Shown here piece after piece: positions 10,995 to 20,391 of a DNA stretch of 64,000 bases. Position 1 is the stretch's first letter. Each line of letters begins with the position of its first letter. Where the stretch lies: NCBI GenBank assembly GCA_013823945.1, contig PNMZ01000001.1, positions 434,001-498,000 of the forward strand. The letters run 5' to 3'. A program made the translations under genes and the position numbers. Below the pieces are notes generated by a model, which saw nothing but the letters and a program-made list of their open reading frames with translations, was not told the origin of the DNA and did not search any database. The stretch comes from a bacterium. Lineage in GTDB: Bacteria; Armatimonadota; Fimbriimonadia; Fimbriimonadales; Fimbriimonadaceae.

Positions 10995-11116
10995 ACCTCT
11001 AAAGGTCCCAACCCATCAGTTATATCACCCGTGTACTCCCCGCAACAATACAGGTTCAAAACTCCGTTGAACCGTGAATACGTATGCAAACCAGTATTTT
11101 TACGCGCCCAAACCCC

Positions 11117-11145
11117 TTGTTCTTACGACCATTCGGTGATACGAT
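11117..11145 (+). promoter_or_regulatory. Promoter of the PEP-CTERM gene
   Basis: -35 TTGTTC (11117-11122), 17-base spacer, -10 TACGAT (11140-11145). The predicted start of transcription near 11152 gives a leader of about 56 bases containing GGAGA, consistent with translation from 11208. Confidence 0.55.
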
Positions 11146-11207
11146 AGTGGTGTGGTATGGGCAAATGTGTCCATCTCATTTCGAGTCATAGGAGACTAAA
11201 GAAAACA

Positions 11208-11906
11208 ATGAAGAATTCCAAAATGCTCTTGGTTGCCAGTGCAATTACTATTGCTGCAGCATCACAAGCCGTGATTTTCACCGACCCCACCGGCGATGTC
11301 AATGTTCCGGGAAGCCCTTGGCCCCACCTCGACATCACATCGGTCGAAGTAACGAACACCGACACTTCGATCAGCTTCAAGTACACAGTAAACGGCGACC
11401 TTGTTGCAACCAACTGGGGCAAGCACCTGGTTGTCATTCGACGCGCTGGTGCAGTAGATAACACTGGGTACACCCTTCCGGATGCATGGAATCGCAGAGC
11501 TTCCCTTTCGGGTGGCGGAAACGCATTCATCGGCTCCTGGGTAGATGCCCCCAGTAACAACCAGCAAAACTGGACGTTTGACGGGACTACTTGGAATCAA
11601 ATTAACACCGTTTCCAACAACATCCAAGGGCCAAATATGGTTACTTTGACGGCAAGCCTTGCCGATCTCGGTATCACCCTTGGCGAAACCATCACTTTTG
11701 ATGTTTTCACCACTGGTGGCGGTGGTTCGCCAGGAAATCCTGGAGACACAGCAGTTGATTCACTCACTGGTGCGTCGCCAACTGCATGGGATCAAGACAT
11801 CACGTTGCAAGGGCTGACATACAACGTCGAAGCCGTTCCCGAACCCGCAACCATGGTTGTCCTCGGCGTGGCCGCAGCCGCTGCCCTTCGACGACGCAAG
11901 AAATAA
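11208..11906 (+). CDS. Secreted PEP-CTERM sorting-domain protein
   Basis: 232 residues from the chosen start. A signal peptide (MKNSKMLLVASAITIAAASQA) is followed by a soluble beta-rich domain of unknown family. The C-terminus is a textbook PEP-CTERM tail: VPEPATMVVLG, a hydrophobic run, then RRRKK. Such tails are recognised by exosortase for surface sorting; the exosortase is not in this window. An in-frame ATG at 11157 would add 17 residues ahead of the signal peptide; I prefer 11208 because it follows a GGAGA site and starts the signal peptide directly. It is a single-gene unit with its own promoter and terminator. Confidence 0.9.
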   Translation: MKNSKMLLVASAITIAAASQAVIFTDPTGDVNVPGSPWPHLDITSVEVTNTDTSISFKYTVNGDLVATNWGKHLVVIRRAGAVDNTGYTLPDAWNRRASLSGGGNAFIGSWVDAPSNNQQNWTFDGTTWNQINTVSNNIQGPNMVTLTASLADLGITLGETITFDVFTTGGGGSPGNPGDTAVDSLTGASPTAWDQDITLQGLTYNVEAVPEPATMVVLGVAAAAALRRRKK

Positions 11907-11933
11907 AGAGAAACCCTCTCTTTCCAAAAATCC

Positions 11934-11969
11934 AAACCCCCTGGCCCCAAAGCCTGGGGGTTTCCTTTT
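11934..11969 (+). terminator. Intrinsic terminator after the PEP-CTERM gene
   Basis: AAACCCCC ... GGGGGTTT with an inner GGC/GCC pairing (stem 11934-11963) followed by a T-rich run (TTTCCTTTT). It separates the PEP-CTERM gene from purN and argues against the longer upstream start for purN. Confidence 0.8.
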
Positions 11970-11988
11970 GAGTAACCTCGCACCACAA

Positions 11989-12573
11989 ATGAGCCAAAAC
12001 AAAATCGCTATCCTCACCGGTTCAAAGGGCCGAGGCTCAAACATGGCTGCCATTATCCGCGCAACCCAAGAACCCAATTTCCCCGCCCAAGTCGCCCTCG
12101 TCGTCACCCCAACCGAAAACACCCCCGCTGCCGAAACGGCAAAAATCCTCAGCACCTCGACCCTCACCATCTCTCCCCAAGGCCCCAACTACTCCAAAAC
12201 CCTCCTTCAGACCCTCTACGATCATCAAATCAATCTCGTCTGCCTTGCTGGATTCATGACCCTCCTTCCGCTTGAGATCATTCAAGCCTTCCCTGACCGC
12301 ATCCTCAACATCCATCCCGCCCTCCTTCCGAGCTTCGGCGGAAAAGGCATGTACGGCATCCACGTCCACCGCGCCGTCCTCGCCGCCGGAGCCGAGACAA
12401 CAGGGTGTACCGTCCATTTCGTCAGCGAACGGTATGACGAAGGAGCCATCCTCCACCAGCGGACTTGCCCCGTCCTCCCTGATGACACTCCAGAAACCCT
12501 TGCCGCCCGCGTCCTCGAACAGGAGCACATCGCGTACCCCGAAGCCATCTACAATCTCCTAACCAGCCAATGA
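11989..12573 (+). CDS. purN: Phosphoribosylglycinamide formyltransferase
   Basis: Transfers a formyl group from 10-formyltetrahydrofolate to GAR in de novo purine synthesis. 194 residues, close to the family norm. It carries the N-terminal LTGSKGRGSNMAAI phosphate loop, the catalytic LNIHPALLPSFGGKGMYGIH segment (Asn-His pair) and the later YDEGAIL with the catalytic Asp. The reading frame is open upstream to 11857, but those 44 codons would cross a terminator and the end of the preceding gene, so MSQNKIAIL at 11989 is taken as the start. It overlaps the downstream acyltransferase by ATGA. Confidence 0.95.
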   Translation: MSQNKIAILTGSKGRGSNMAAIIRATQEPNFPAQVALVVTPTENTPAAETAKILSTSTLTISPQGPNYSKTLLQTLYDHQINLVCLAGFMTLLPLEIIQAFPDRILNIHPALLPSFGGKGMYGIHVHRAVLAAGAETTGCTVHFVSERYDEGAILHQRTCPVLPDDTPETLAARVLEQEHIAYPEAIYNLLTSQ

Positions 12574-13208
12574 ACCACCACTCCCCCCTGATCAAAATCG
12601 CATATCCATTCATTCGCGCCTGGTTTTGGCTTCTCTTTCTCTTTTTTTGCGCACCAATGCGCCGCCGTGCTCACGCTAATGTCCCGAAAGCCGGCCCCCT
12701 CCTAATCCTCGCGAATCATATTTCCAACACCGACCCCGTCCTTGTTCAATATTCTTGCCCCCGACTGATCCACTTTATGGCTCGCCGAGACCTTTTCAAT
12801 TGGACTTTTATTGGCTCGCTCCTCCGGCACTGGCGTGCGTTCCCAGTTACCCAGTCTGCCGCCGATACCGAAGCGATTCGCCGGGCAATTGATCTTATCG
12901 GTGAGGGCCATGCCGTCTGCATCTTCCCCGAGGGCCAACTCTCTCCCGACGGAAATTTGATCGATATTTTGCCCGGAGCCCACCTCATTGTCCGCCGCAC
13001 CGAAGTCACCTGTATTTGTGTCGGCCTCAAGGGAACTAACCACCTCATGCCCCACCCGCGAGTAACACCAAAGTTTGCATTCACTTGGCTTACAGCAACT
13101 TGGGGGGCACCACGCAAATTTACCAAAGCCGATTCTCGTGAAGAATTTCTCTCCTGGGTCGAAGCAGAACTCCGCACCCTTTCAAATCAGCAAAAACCCC
13201 TCCCTTAA
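12570..13208 (+). CDS. plsC: 1-acyl-sn-glycerol-3-phosphate acyltransferase (PlsC family)
   Basis: Acylates lysophosphatidate or a similar acceptor at the membrane during phospholipid synthesis. 212 residues. A hydrophobic N-terminal helix (residues about 10-30) precedes the HX4D motif NHISNTDP and the FPEG substrate-binding motif (CIFPEGQLSPDG). It overlaps purN by ATGA and is therefore translationally coupled to it. The family includes other lysolipid acyltransferases, so the exact acceptor is inferred. Confidence 0.9.
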   Translation: MNHHSPLIKIAYPFIRAWFWLLFLFFCAPMRRRAHANVPKAGPLLILANHISNTDPVLVQYSCPRLIHFMARRDLFNWTFIGSLLRHWRAFPVTQSAADTEAIRRAIDLIGEGHAVCIFPEGQLSPDGNLIDILPGAHLIVRRTEVTCICVGLKGTNHLMPHPRVTPKFAFTWLTATWGAPRKFTKADSREEFLSWVEAELRTLSNQQKPLP

Positions 13209-13217
13209 AAAATTAGT

Positions 13218-13247
13218 GGGGCCGGCTTCCCAGCACCGACCCCTTTT
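13218..13247. terminator. Bidirectional terminator between plsC and the oxidase operon
   Basis: Stem GGGG-CGG / CCG-CCCC (13218-13243, one mismatch) with TTTT on the plus side and, on the minus side, a run of T after ACTAA. It lies between the convergent stops of plsC (13208) and the oxidase subunit IV gene (13269), so it can serve both. Confidence 0.65.
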
Positions 13248-13268
13248 CCGCCAGTTGGTAAAAATGTC

Positions 13269-13676
13269 TTATTCCGGATCTTCAACCGTGTTCCGCGGCA
13301 ACGCTGAACTCGGTACCGTTTCCCAACCTGGAACTGGCTCCAACGGTCGTGAAACGTAGTCCGCCATCATGATGAACAGCGTGAAGAACCAAATGAAACC
13401 TCCGTAGGCAAATATCTTCACCAGACGGGTGCCAAACTTTACCCCCATATAGAAGTAAACCACCAGGCAAGCCTTAAAGATCGCAATGGCGAGCGCAAGC
13501 GATTGCATGAAGAACGTATTGCTATGCAAGGGTTCTGGAATCATGAACGCCGCACCAATAGTCGCCGCCATCCCCGCAAACAACCCTCCTGCAATCAGGA
13601 AGATCATGCCCTGAGGCAATACGTGGTGCGGATGCGCCCCGCCCTTAGTCAATTCTGAATGATCGTGTCCTGCCAT
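13269..13676 (-). CDS. Cytochrome c oxidase subunit IV (small membrane subunit)
   Basis: 135 residues with a histidine-rich N-terminus (HDHSELTKGGAHPHH) and three predicted membrane spans (about 24-45, 55-78, 85-107), typical of the bacterial caa3 subunit IV family (COX4_pro). It has no known cofactor and stabilises the oxidase. It is the last gene of the minus-strand respiratory operon, 4 bases after subunit III, and is followed by a terminator. Confidence 0.85.
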   Translation of the reverse strand: MAGHDHSELTKGGAHPHHVLPQGMIFLIAGGLFAGMAATIGAAFMIPEPLHSNTFFMQSLALAIAIFKACLVVYFYMGVKFGTRLVKIFAYGGFIWFFTLFIMMADYVSRPLEPVPGWETVPSSALPRNTVEDPE

Positions 13677-13680
13677 CTCG

Positions 13681-14421
13681 TTACCTCGGTATCAAATAGA
13701 AAAGTGGATACAAGAAGATCCACACCAAGTCCACAAAGTGCCAATAAAGCCCAACAAGCTCAGTGGGCACGTAATCCGTTATCAGCGGTGACTTGATCAT
13801 GATCAGCACCATCAACGAAGTAATCGCAATAATCCCGATCACAACGTGCAATCCATGCAATCCCGTCATCGTGAAATAGATGCTGTAGAACAACTTCGCG
13901 TTTTTCGGGTCGCCATGCTGCTCTTTTTTCTCAATGTGCATGAAGGCCGGCAAGTTATCATCCCACCAACTCTCGACCTTATGATCCTTATCGTGGGCTC
14001 CATACTCAAAGGTGTAGTTGGGATACAGCTTGTGGTCGCCCTTCGCTCCATATTCGAAAGTCTTAATCACCAAAAAGCCAAAAGCACACATCAAGGTCAT
14101 CCCAAGGCAAATGAGCTGAGCCGTCTTCTTACCCTTCTGTGCAAAATGAACCGCAAAGGCAACCATCACCGAACTGAACAACAGAACCGCCGTGTTGAGT
14201 CCACCCATCTTCCAGTTCAATTGCTCATGGGCAAAGAAGAATGTATCGTGAAATTTCCATCGATACAACGTGTAAATCAAGAACAACGCCCCAAAGAACA
14301 TGACCTCTGTCATCAAGAATGCCCACATCCCAACAACGTAGCTTTCCTGCTGCTGATCAATATCTTCGTACTGGAAGTAAACCTCCGGACCATCACCCTG
14401 TGCGTGTGCGTGACCACTCAT
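13681..14421 (-). CDS. coxC: Cytochrome c oxidase subunit III
   Basis: 246 residues. The membrane spans and phrases of the CoxC/CtaE family are visible: WAFLMTEVMFFGALF, NTAVLLFSSVMVAFAVHFAQ, TGLHGLHVVIG and the C-terminal GLYWHFVDLVWIFLYPLFYL. The E in MTEVMF and the final WHFVD segment are the conserved sites. It carries an unusually long hydrophilic insert near residues 120-165 that is rich in D, K and H. Its start directly abuts the coxA stop (14421/14422). Confidence 0.95.
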   Translation of the reverse strand: MSGHAHAQGDGPEVYFQYEDIDQQQESYVVGMWAFLMTEVMFFGALFLIYTLYRWKFHDTFFFAHEQLNWKMGGLNTAVLLFSSVMVAFAVHFAQKGKKTAQLICLGMTLMCAFGFLVIKTFEYGAKGDHKLYPNYTFEYGAHDKDHKVESWWDDNLPAFMHIEKKEQHGDPKNAKLFYSIYFTMTGLHGLHVVIGIIAITSLMVLIMIKSPLITDYVPTELVGLYWHFVDLVWIFLYPLFYLIPR

Positions 14422-16113
14422 TTACTTGCGTCCTCCCAACATGTCTGCGCTCTCCACTTCGTGCTCGTACATCTTCGAATCTTCTTCTGGATTGTAATTG
14501 TAAGGATCTTCCAAAACCAAAACCGGCTTTTCAAAATTCTCGGTGATTGGTGGTGAACCTGCTTGTTCCCATTCCAATCCTTTGGCACCCCATGGATTCG
14601 GCCCTGCTTTCTTCCCTTTGAAGATGGCGTAGGTGAGATAAATCCCCGGCAACAAGAAGCCAATTCCCAGCACCGTTGAACCCGCCGTCGAAAGGATGTG
14701 ATAGAACTGCCACTCCGGTGCGAAGTAGTAGTAGTGATACCGTCGCGGCATCCCCAGATAACCCACAATGAACTGCGGGAAGAACGTCAGGTTGAACCCA
14801 ACGAACACGATCATCGCGCTAATTCGGCCCCACATCTCACTGTAAGTCCGACCAAACATCTTGGGGAACCAGAAGTGAATCCCACCCAAATAGCCCATGA
14901 TCGTTCCACCAACCATAACGTAGTGGAAGTGAGCAACGATGAAGTAGGTACCCGTCAGGTGAACGTCCGTATCGATGGAGGCCAGGTGCAACCCGGTCAA
15001 ACCGCCAATCAAGAACAGTCCCATAAATCCAAGCGCATAAAGCATCGGCGTACTAAAGTGGATCGACCCCTTGTACATCGTCGTCGTCCAGTTAAACACC
15101 TTGATTGCCGATGGCACCGCCAAAATCCAAGTGATGATCGAGAAGATCAAGCCCTGCAAAACCGATTGGCTGGACAGGAACATGTGGTGCCCCCAGACCA
15201 AGAACCCAAGGAAGGCAATTGCAAGCGATGAATAAGCAATGAACTTATAGCCAAAGATCGGACGCCGACTAAAGCAAGTGATGATCTCACTGATAACTCC
15301 AAACGCCGGCAAAATCATGATGTAGACCGCAGGGTGCGAATAGAACCAGAACAAGTGCTGGAACAACACCGGGTCACCACCAAGCTCCGGAGAGAAGATT
15401 CCGAATCCAAAGCCCCGCTCAACGACCACAAGGAACAAAGTGATCGCAACCACCGGCGTACCCAAGAGGATAACAATTGCCGTTGAATAGTGCGACCAAA
15501 TGTAAAGCGGCAAGCGGTACCAAGTCATCCCCGGCGCTCGCATCTTATGGATTGTCGCAATGAAGTTGACGGCCGTGAAAATCGAGCTGAATCCGGTGAT
15601 AAAAATTCCCACCAAACACAAGCTGATTTGCGTCTCCGAAAGCGTCGATAGCGGCACATAGAATGTCCATCCCGCATCAACACCACCCAAGATGAATGAG
15701 AGAGTAATCAGCAATCCACCCGTCATGAACATGTACCAACTCAGCAAGTTCAGCCGAGGGAATGCCATGTCGCGCGCCCCAATCATGAGAGGAATCAAGA
15801 AGTTCCCCAGCACCGCCGGAATGGCAACAACCAAGAACTGGAAGACCATATAAATTCCGTGAGCCGAAAACGTTTTGTTGTAAACCTCGCTACTGAGCAA
15901 GATTCCGTGGGGAGATGTCAATTCATATCGGATCATTGCGGCCGCAACTGCCCCAATGAAGAAGAAAATCGTAACTGCGATGAGATACAAAATCCCAATC
16001 CGCTTGTGGTCGACCGTCAAAAGCCACGACTTCAGCGTGTGGTCGGCGTTCAAGTAGTTACGATCGTTTCTTGGTTGTTCTGCTGTTGCGTTGTCAATGA
16101 GAGTTGCGCTCAT
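14422..16113 (-). CDS. coxA: Cytochrome c oxidase subunit I, A2-type haem-copper oxidase
   Basis: Reduces O2 to water at the haem/CuB centre and pumps protons. 563 residues, about twelve spans. Ligands are present: low-spin haem H85 and H397, high-spin haem H395, CuB H260, H309 and H310, cross-linked Y264. The segment FYSHPAVY carries the YS motif in place of the GHPEV glutamate, which marks the A2 subtype; the K-channel lysine is present in AIKVFNW. Unusually, the His-Asp pair that binds Mg beside the active site (normally LHDTYF) reads LTGTYF (T387, G388). The start overlaps the coxB stop by 4 bases. Confidence 0.97.
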   Translation of the reverse strand: MSATLIDNATAEQPRNDRNYLNADHTLKSWLLTVDHKRIGILYLIAVTIFFFIGAVAAAMIRYELTSPHGILLSSEVYNKTFSAHGIYMVFQFLVVAIPAVLGNFLIPLMIGARDMAFPRLNLLSWYMFMTGGLLITLSFILGGVDAGWTFYVPLSTLSETQISLCLVGIFITGFSSIFTAVNFIATIHKMRAPGMTWYRLPLYIWSHYSTAIVILLGTPVVAITLFLVVVERGFGFGIFSPELGGDPVLFQHLFWFYSHPAVYIMILPAFGVISEIITCFSRRPIFGYKFIAYSSLAIAFLGFLVWGHHMFLSSQSVLQGLIFSIITWILAVPSAIKVFNWTTTMYKGSIHFSTPMLYALGFMGLFLIGGLTGLHLASIDTDVHLTGTYFIVAHFHYVMVGGTIMGYLGGIHFWFPKMFGRTYSEMWGRISAMIVFVGFNLTFFPQFIVGYLGMPRRYHYYYFAPEWQFYHILSTAGSTVLGIGFLLPGIYLTYAIFKGKKAGPNPWGAKGLEWEQAGSPPITENFEKPVLVLEDPYNYNPEEDSKMYEHEVESADMLGGRK

Positions 16114-17204
16114 CGCTTGTCCTCCGCTGATCTAAATTGTGCATTCCCTGCACTCTGACCCTGGTTCGCGACATCAACATTGCTGTTGTCGCGGTTCGTT
16201 CCCGGAATCGAATTCACAATGTCCTGGCGCTCAAAGTCGCCCGTGCTCGGTGTCAAGGTTTTGATGTATTCAATCAACGCCAGCACTTGCGGTTCTGTAA
16301 TGGTTCCGCCATAAACTGGCATCGTGTTTTCATAGCCCTTTGTAATCATGTTGTGCGGCATCTTGATCGACTCACGGATGTAATCCCGATCTGCTTTTCG
16401 CTTCGTTCCATCGGTAAAGACCCTCTCTTTTCCGAATATTCCTGCCAAGCTCGGTGCCCGCGGATTATCCACACCTGTATGGCAATTTGCACATTGCTTT
16501 TCTTCCCAAATCTGTTTGCCCGCTTCGGCAACCGTTGTAGGCTTCGTCTTATACCGGTTACCACCTTTTTCCAACCACTCGGCATATTCCGTCGGCGTCA
16601 GAACGTAAAGCTGACCAACCATTTCTGAGTGCTGCGTACCGCAGTGCATCGCACACAAAATCTTGTACTTGCCAGGCTTTGTTGGCGTGAACTGCAAATC
16701 TGTGTAGCGACCAGGAACAACGTGGTACTGAGCCCGCATTTCCGGAAGATAGAGCGCATGGAGAACGTCCTGGCTGATCATCGTAATCTTCACTGGTTGG
16801 CCAACCACGACCGTTAATTCGTTGTTCTCTCGAACACCGTTCATGTGTTGGAAGTGCCACATCCATTTCTTACCGATGCAGAAAATCTCCGTCGATTCGG
16901 CCGGATCGGGCATCGTTCTCACTGAGATAAAGTTGCGTGCACTCCAAGCAAACATTCCCAAAGCAAGCACAAGCGGAACCCCCATCCAAATAAGTTCCAA
17001 TCCTGTGTGGTGAGTGATCACGTTTTTCCTATCAACCTTTGTCCCTCGGCGATATTTCGTGACGAAGTAGATGATTGCCGCAACTGTTCCCACTGTAAAG
17101 AGGAGCAATAGCAACGTGATGGTGATAAACAGAGCATCATAGTAAGGCGCATGCGCAGAGGCCGCCTCCGGTTGAACTCCGTACTGGAAAGGTCCCCAAC
17201 CCAT
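16110..17204 (-). CDS. coxB: Cytochrome c oxidase subunit II with C-terminal cytochrome c domain (caa3 type)
   Basis: Accepts electrons through a fused cytochrome c and CuA. 364 residues: two N-terminal spans (about 23-48 and 70-88), a cupredoxin domain with CuA ligands H149, C184, C188, H192 and M195, then a c-type domain with CANCH at 238-242 and a likely Met ligand in MPVYGG. The middle of the CuA loop is CAMHC, so the Glu of the usual CSExC (backbone CuA ligand and side-chain Mg ligand) is Met186. It overlaps coxA and abuts sco1. Confidence 0.96.
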   Translation of the reverse strand: MGWGPFQYGVQPEAASAHAPYYDALFITITLLLLLFTVGTVAAIIYFVTKYRRGTKVDRKNVITHHTGLELIWMGVPLVLALGMFAWSARNFISVRTMPDPAESTEIFCIGKKWMWHFQHMNGVRENNELTVVVGQPVKITMISQDVLHALYLPEMRAQYHVVPGRYTDLQFTPTKPGKYKILCAMHCGTQHSEMVGQLYVLTPTEYAEWLEKGGNRYKTKPTTVAEAGKQIWEEKQCANCHTGVDNPRAPSLAGIFGKERVFTDGTKRKADRDYIRESIKMPHNMITKGYENTMPVYGGTITEPQVLALIEYIKTLTPSTGDFERQDIVNSIPGTNRDNSNVDVANQGQSAGNAQFRSAEDKR

Positions 17205-18070
17205 TAGGCTTCACCCCCCTCAGTCGTGACGTCCATTTCTTCCTTCTTCGAGCTTCGATTCATCGAGATAATCCAGAATGCCAATGCCAGAACCGTGGCC
17301 ACACCCGCGACTCGGACGACATTCAAAACGTTCAGCGAACGCCGACCCGTGAGCGGATCAACATTCACACAAGCTAAGAAGAACGGGCGGTCATCTTTTA
17401 GACCAACTCGCTCATCTCGCGCATCTTTCAAGGCCAGCAAAGTTGGCTTCGCCTCAAAAGTGTCACTCACAAAGTAACGGATCAATCGCCGTTGCGGAGA
17501 AACAATCATCATCCCCGCCGGGTGAGTAATACTCCCATTCTCAGGGTCACGGTAAAAGCGGAATCCAACCTCATCCGCCAATCCATCAATATTTTTCGCG
17601 TCTCCGGTCAAAAAGTGAATGCCACCCTCTGTTCCAGGTCGCTTATAACTCTCCATGAGCTCCGCTTTTTTCTGCTTCGCCATTTCCGGAGTTTCCGTCG
17701 GGTCAATCGAAACAACAACGAGATCATAAAGCTCTCCCGCGTCATCCTTTTTCATGCCCCGAACAACCTTTTTCAAACTTTCCAACTCGGTCGCACAAAT
17801 CCCCGTACACTTGTAAAACAACATGATGAGCATCACCGGACGCTCCTTAATCAAATCACCTGTCGTGACCGGCTGAGCATCCTCGTCCACAAATTGCCAA
17901 TCCGGAGAAATCACCGCATTCAGCCGCTGGTCAATCCGAATCGAACTCGGAGCCGCCGAAGGAATTCGGCCCGTCCCCGGTGCAACATCTCGACTCGGCG
18001 GATTGTAAAACTGTGCCGACGCAACTCCCGCGAGCGCAACGACCGCCACCAAAGCACTCAAGAATCTCAC
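17204..18070 (-). CDS. sco1: SCO1/SenC-type copper chaperone for CuA assembly
   Basis: 288 residues. A signal peptide (ending ...GVASA) precedes a thioredoxin-fold domain with the copper/thiol motif CTGIC (CxxxC), the downstream conserved His in ITHPAGMM, and an AKQKKAEL-type helix. A C-terminal hydrophobic helix (about 255-272) probably anchors it in the membrane. It delivers copper to CuA of CoxB. Its stop shares bases with the coxB start and its start overlaps the preceding gene, so it is co-translated with its client. Confidence 0.93.
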   Translation of the reverse strand: MRFLSALVAVVALAGVASAQFYNPPSRDVAPGTGRIPSAAPSSIRIDQRLNAVISPDWQFVDEDAQPVTTGDLIKERPVMLIMLFYKCTGICATELESLKKVVRGMKKDDAGELYDLVVVSIDPTETPEMAKQKKAELMESYKRPGTEGGIHFLTGDAKNIDGLADEVGFRFYRDPENGSITHPAGMMIVSPQRRLIRYFVSDTFEAKPTLLALKDARDERVGLKDDRPFFLACVNVDPLTGRRSLNVLNVVRVAGVATVLALAFWIISMNRSSKKEEMDVTTEGGEA

Positions 18071-18510
18071 TTCATCACCTTGGGCACTTCCGCCCCGGCT
18101 TTCGTCGGCAAACCGCGCTTGACCACGATCTCCATGGCTTTGTCTACGGGAATCTTGTAGCGCCCCTCTTCCGGAATGGGCGCATAGCCTGAAAGCTTCG
18201 CAACTTCATCTTTACGAATCTGAACCATGTCCCCCTGCGCAGTCACGTTGCTCTGCAATAACGGCGTCCCTTTCGGCGGCATGAGTTGTCGCTCACGATT
18301 TTGCTTGATGTCAAAGCCTTCAATTCGGCCAACAACCTGCAGAAAGAGGAACGAAACCGCAACCATCAAGGCAAAGAAGGCAAAGAAAATGGCCGTATAT
18401 TTTCCTACTGGACTCGCCGCTGGCTCGTCGCTCGGCTCATAGCCCATCTCCTCCAGCAAGTCAAGGTCGCGCTCATCGAGCGGGTTGTCGTGATGATCAG
18501 ACATGTGCAC
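18067..18510 (-). CDS. Small single-span membrane protein of the ACIII-caa3 operon
   Basis: 147 residues, one predicted membrane helix (about 37-62), an acidic N-terminal region (DERDLDLLEEMGYEPSDEP) and a soluble C-terminal domain expected outside the membrane. No cofactor motif is present. Its place between actF and sco1 with overlaps on both sides marks it as an accessory subunit or assembly factor of ACIII or of the ACIII-oxidase contact; I do not recognise the family by sequence. Two starts are possible (ATG at 18510 or at 18504), both overlapping the actF stop. Confidence 0.75.
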   Translation of the reverse strand: MHMSDHHDNPLDERDLDLLEEMGYEPSDEPAASPVGKYTAIFFAFFALMVAVSFLFLQVVGRIEGFDIKQNRERQLMPPKGTPLLQSNVTAQGDMVQIRKDEVAKLSGYAPIPEEGRYKIPVDKAMEIVVKRGLPTKAGAEVPKVMK

Positions 18511-19696
18511 TAGCCTCCTTTAGATCCGCGTGTTGGTAAGGATGCGCATCAACCACCAGGGCCGCTCCTCGCATCCCAAAGCTTGAAATCAAGAACCAAA
18601 TCCCCCCGATCAAGCAAAGCATTCCAATATCCGCTGGCATCACCGTCAAGGTCTTCCGGAAGTAAGGCATCACCAGCCAGAACATCTCGACAAACCGAAC
18701 CCCGAAGATCAAAAGTGCGGTCGGCACCAAAAGCCAACTCGTTCGCTTCAACTTCGGCGAAAGGAGCAACAAGAACGGCCCGAAGAACTGCATGATGACC
18801 AGAATCGTGCCCAGGGTGCTATAGCCCCCCACAATTCGCTTCAAGTAATAAGGAATGAACTCTTTCAGGTTCCCTGACCAGATAATCAGCATCTGGCTAA
18901 AGCTGAGATAAGCCCAAAGCATCGTGAGCATCAACAACAAGTTCCCAAAATCTTTGGTCATCAAGTTGTCAACTTTGCCCGCAAACGGAGCCTTGTCCTT
19001 GTTTGCCACTACAACTGCAACCGCAAGACTCATCGCGCTCAACGCCGAGCCCACCGTGAACAGGAAGCCCCAAACCGTACTAAACCAGTGCGCATCAATC
19101 GACATCAAGAAGTCGGTGATGAAGAACGTCATTACTAAGATGAAGATCAAAATCCCCGGTGCCGCCAAGTTGTTACGGTAATCGTTGTACTTCTTGTCTC
19201 CCGTCTTCTCTTCCAGCCGCGTCCAGCTCATCAGCCGCCAGCTCAAAGCAATCAAGATCGCAAAGTAAATCGGTTGCCGAATCACCCAAGCTGTTTCGTT
19301 AAGATAAGCCTGCTTGTTGAGAATGATCATGTCCGTCGGCTCAACATTGATCCACATTTCGTAAAGAGGAATTTTGAACACAAACCAAGCCACCATCACC
19401 AAAGCAAAACAGAATGCCAAGTTGATCGGACTCGCTCCCGCTTCAAAAACTCGAAGGAGTGGCGTGCCCCAGCGACCTCGGGTCACATGGAAAAGTAACA
19501 TCAATCCCATGCATCCCATCGACATCATGATCCAGAACATCGCCCCGAGCATGAAAGACGGCGCGAACGTATTGACATCGAAACCACCGCTCAGCCCCAT
19601 AGCCGAAAGTGCCCCGCCACCAATCAGCAGTGCCCCACCGACCATTCCAAATTGCGCGCCGATCTTATTCGGCTTCGCATCAATCATTTCGCTCAT
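18497..19696 (-). CDS. actF: Alternative Complex III subunit F (quinol-binding type membrane subunit)
   Basis: 399 residues with about ten hydrophobic spans, matching the ActF family, which is homologous to ActC. It forms part of the membrane core of ACIII, which oxidises menaquinol and reduces cytochrome c. Family-like phrases are FFITDFLMSIDAHWFSTVWG and LWAYLSFSQMLIIWSGNL. It overlaps actE by 4 bases at its start. Confidence 0.92.
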   Translation of the reverse strand: MSEMIDAKPNKIGAQFGMVGGALLIGGGALSAMGLSGGFDVNTFAPSFMLGAMFWIMMSMGCMGLMLLFHVTRGRWGTPLLRVFEAGASPINLAFCFALVMVAWFVFKIPLYEMWINVEPTDMIILNKQAYLNETAWVIRQPIYFAILIALSWRLMSWTRLEEKTGDKKYNDYRNNLAAPGILIFILVMTFFITDFLMSIDAHWFSTVWGFLFTVGSALSAMSLAVAVVVANKDKAPFAGKVDNLMTKDFGNLLLMLTMLWAYLSFSQMLIIWSGNLKEFIPYYLKRIVGGYSTLGTILVIMQFFGPFLLLLSPKLKRTSWLLVPTALLIFGVRFVEMFWLVMPYFRKTLTVMPADIGMLCLIGGIWFLISSFGMRGAALVVDAHPYQHADLKEASAHV

Positions 19697-20391
19697 TCTC
19701 CACCCTCTACATTAGTTTTCTGCGGAATCGTTGTTCCTTCCACTGGCCCTGGGTTAGCAACCACCGTTGGAGTCGTCGCCTTCGGCACAAAGAGTGGACC
19801 CGAGCCATCCGGCCCGCTCACTCCAAGTGCTTCTTTGCTCGCCGAATCCAGTTGATCCACCGTAGCTCCTTGACTAACTTGCAATGCCCGAATGTAAGCC
19901 ACAATTGCCCATCGGTCATCCGGCTTAATCCGACTTGCGTGACCATACATCGTTCCGTAGCCATTTGTGATCACATCATAAAAGTGACCAACTGGCATCT
20001 CGCGCAAGCGATCCGTATGGTAATTCCCAACCGGCCGAGCCAGCGCAAATCCACGTTGAGCGATCATTCCGGCTCCGTCACCCGCCGCTCCATGGCAATG
20101 CTGACAATAAATGTCGTACCGCTCTTTGCCTCGCTTCATCACGGCTTCATCAACCTGAATCGGCATCTCACGAAGCAACTTCCCATCCGCCTTATATCCA
20201 GTGTAATACTCTGTGTCGAGCTTTGGCTTTCCAAACTCAATCGTTCCCCTAACCGGCAACCGTGTTCCCGACCCGTCGGCGAACATTGTGTTCTCGCCCT
20301 GAGCCTTGATCTTCGGCTGAATGTACATATCTAGGTGACAACCACCCAAAAAGACCGTTGTCCCTGCCAGCGCAAGCCATCCAAGTTTCAT
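19693..20391 (-). CDS. actE: Alternative Complex III subunit E, mono-haem cytochrome c lipoprotein
   Basis: 232 residues. A lipoprotein signal with lipobox LGGC (Cys18) is followed by one haem site CQHCH near residue 95 and a c-type fold with GPL- and Pro-rich tail. As ActE it is expected to relay electrons from the ActA haems toward the oxidase. Stop and start are shared with neighbours at single bases. The Pro/Val-rich C-terminal 40 residues look unstructured. Confidence 0.92.
   Translation of the reverse strand: MKLGWLALAGTTVFLGGCHLDMYIQPKIKAQGENTMFADGSGTRLPVRGTIEFGKPKLDTEYYTGYKADGKLLREMPIQVDEAVMKRGKERYDIYCQHCHGAAGDGAGMIAQRGFALARPVGNYHTDRLREMPVGHFYDVITNGYGTMYGHASRIKPDDRWAIVAYIRALQVSQGATVDQLDSASKEALGVSGPDGSGPLFVPKATTPTVVANPGPVEGTTIPQKTNVEGGE

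Noticed and set aside
11857-11988. A 44-residue N-terminal extension of purN
   Set aside because: It would run back over an intrinsic terminator and the end of the PEP-CTERM gene, and the extra residues do not look like purN.
16590-16660. A sequencing error or frameshift as the cause of the odd CuA loop in CoxB
   Set aside because: The frame and all CuA ligands are intact, and CoxA shows the matching loss of Mg ligands.
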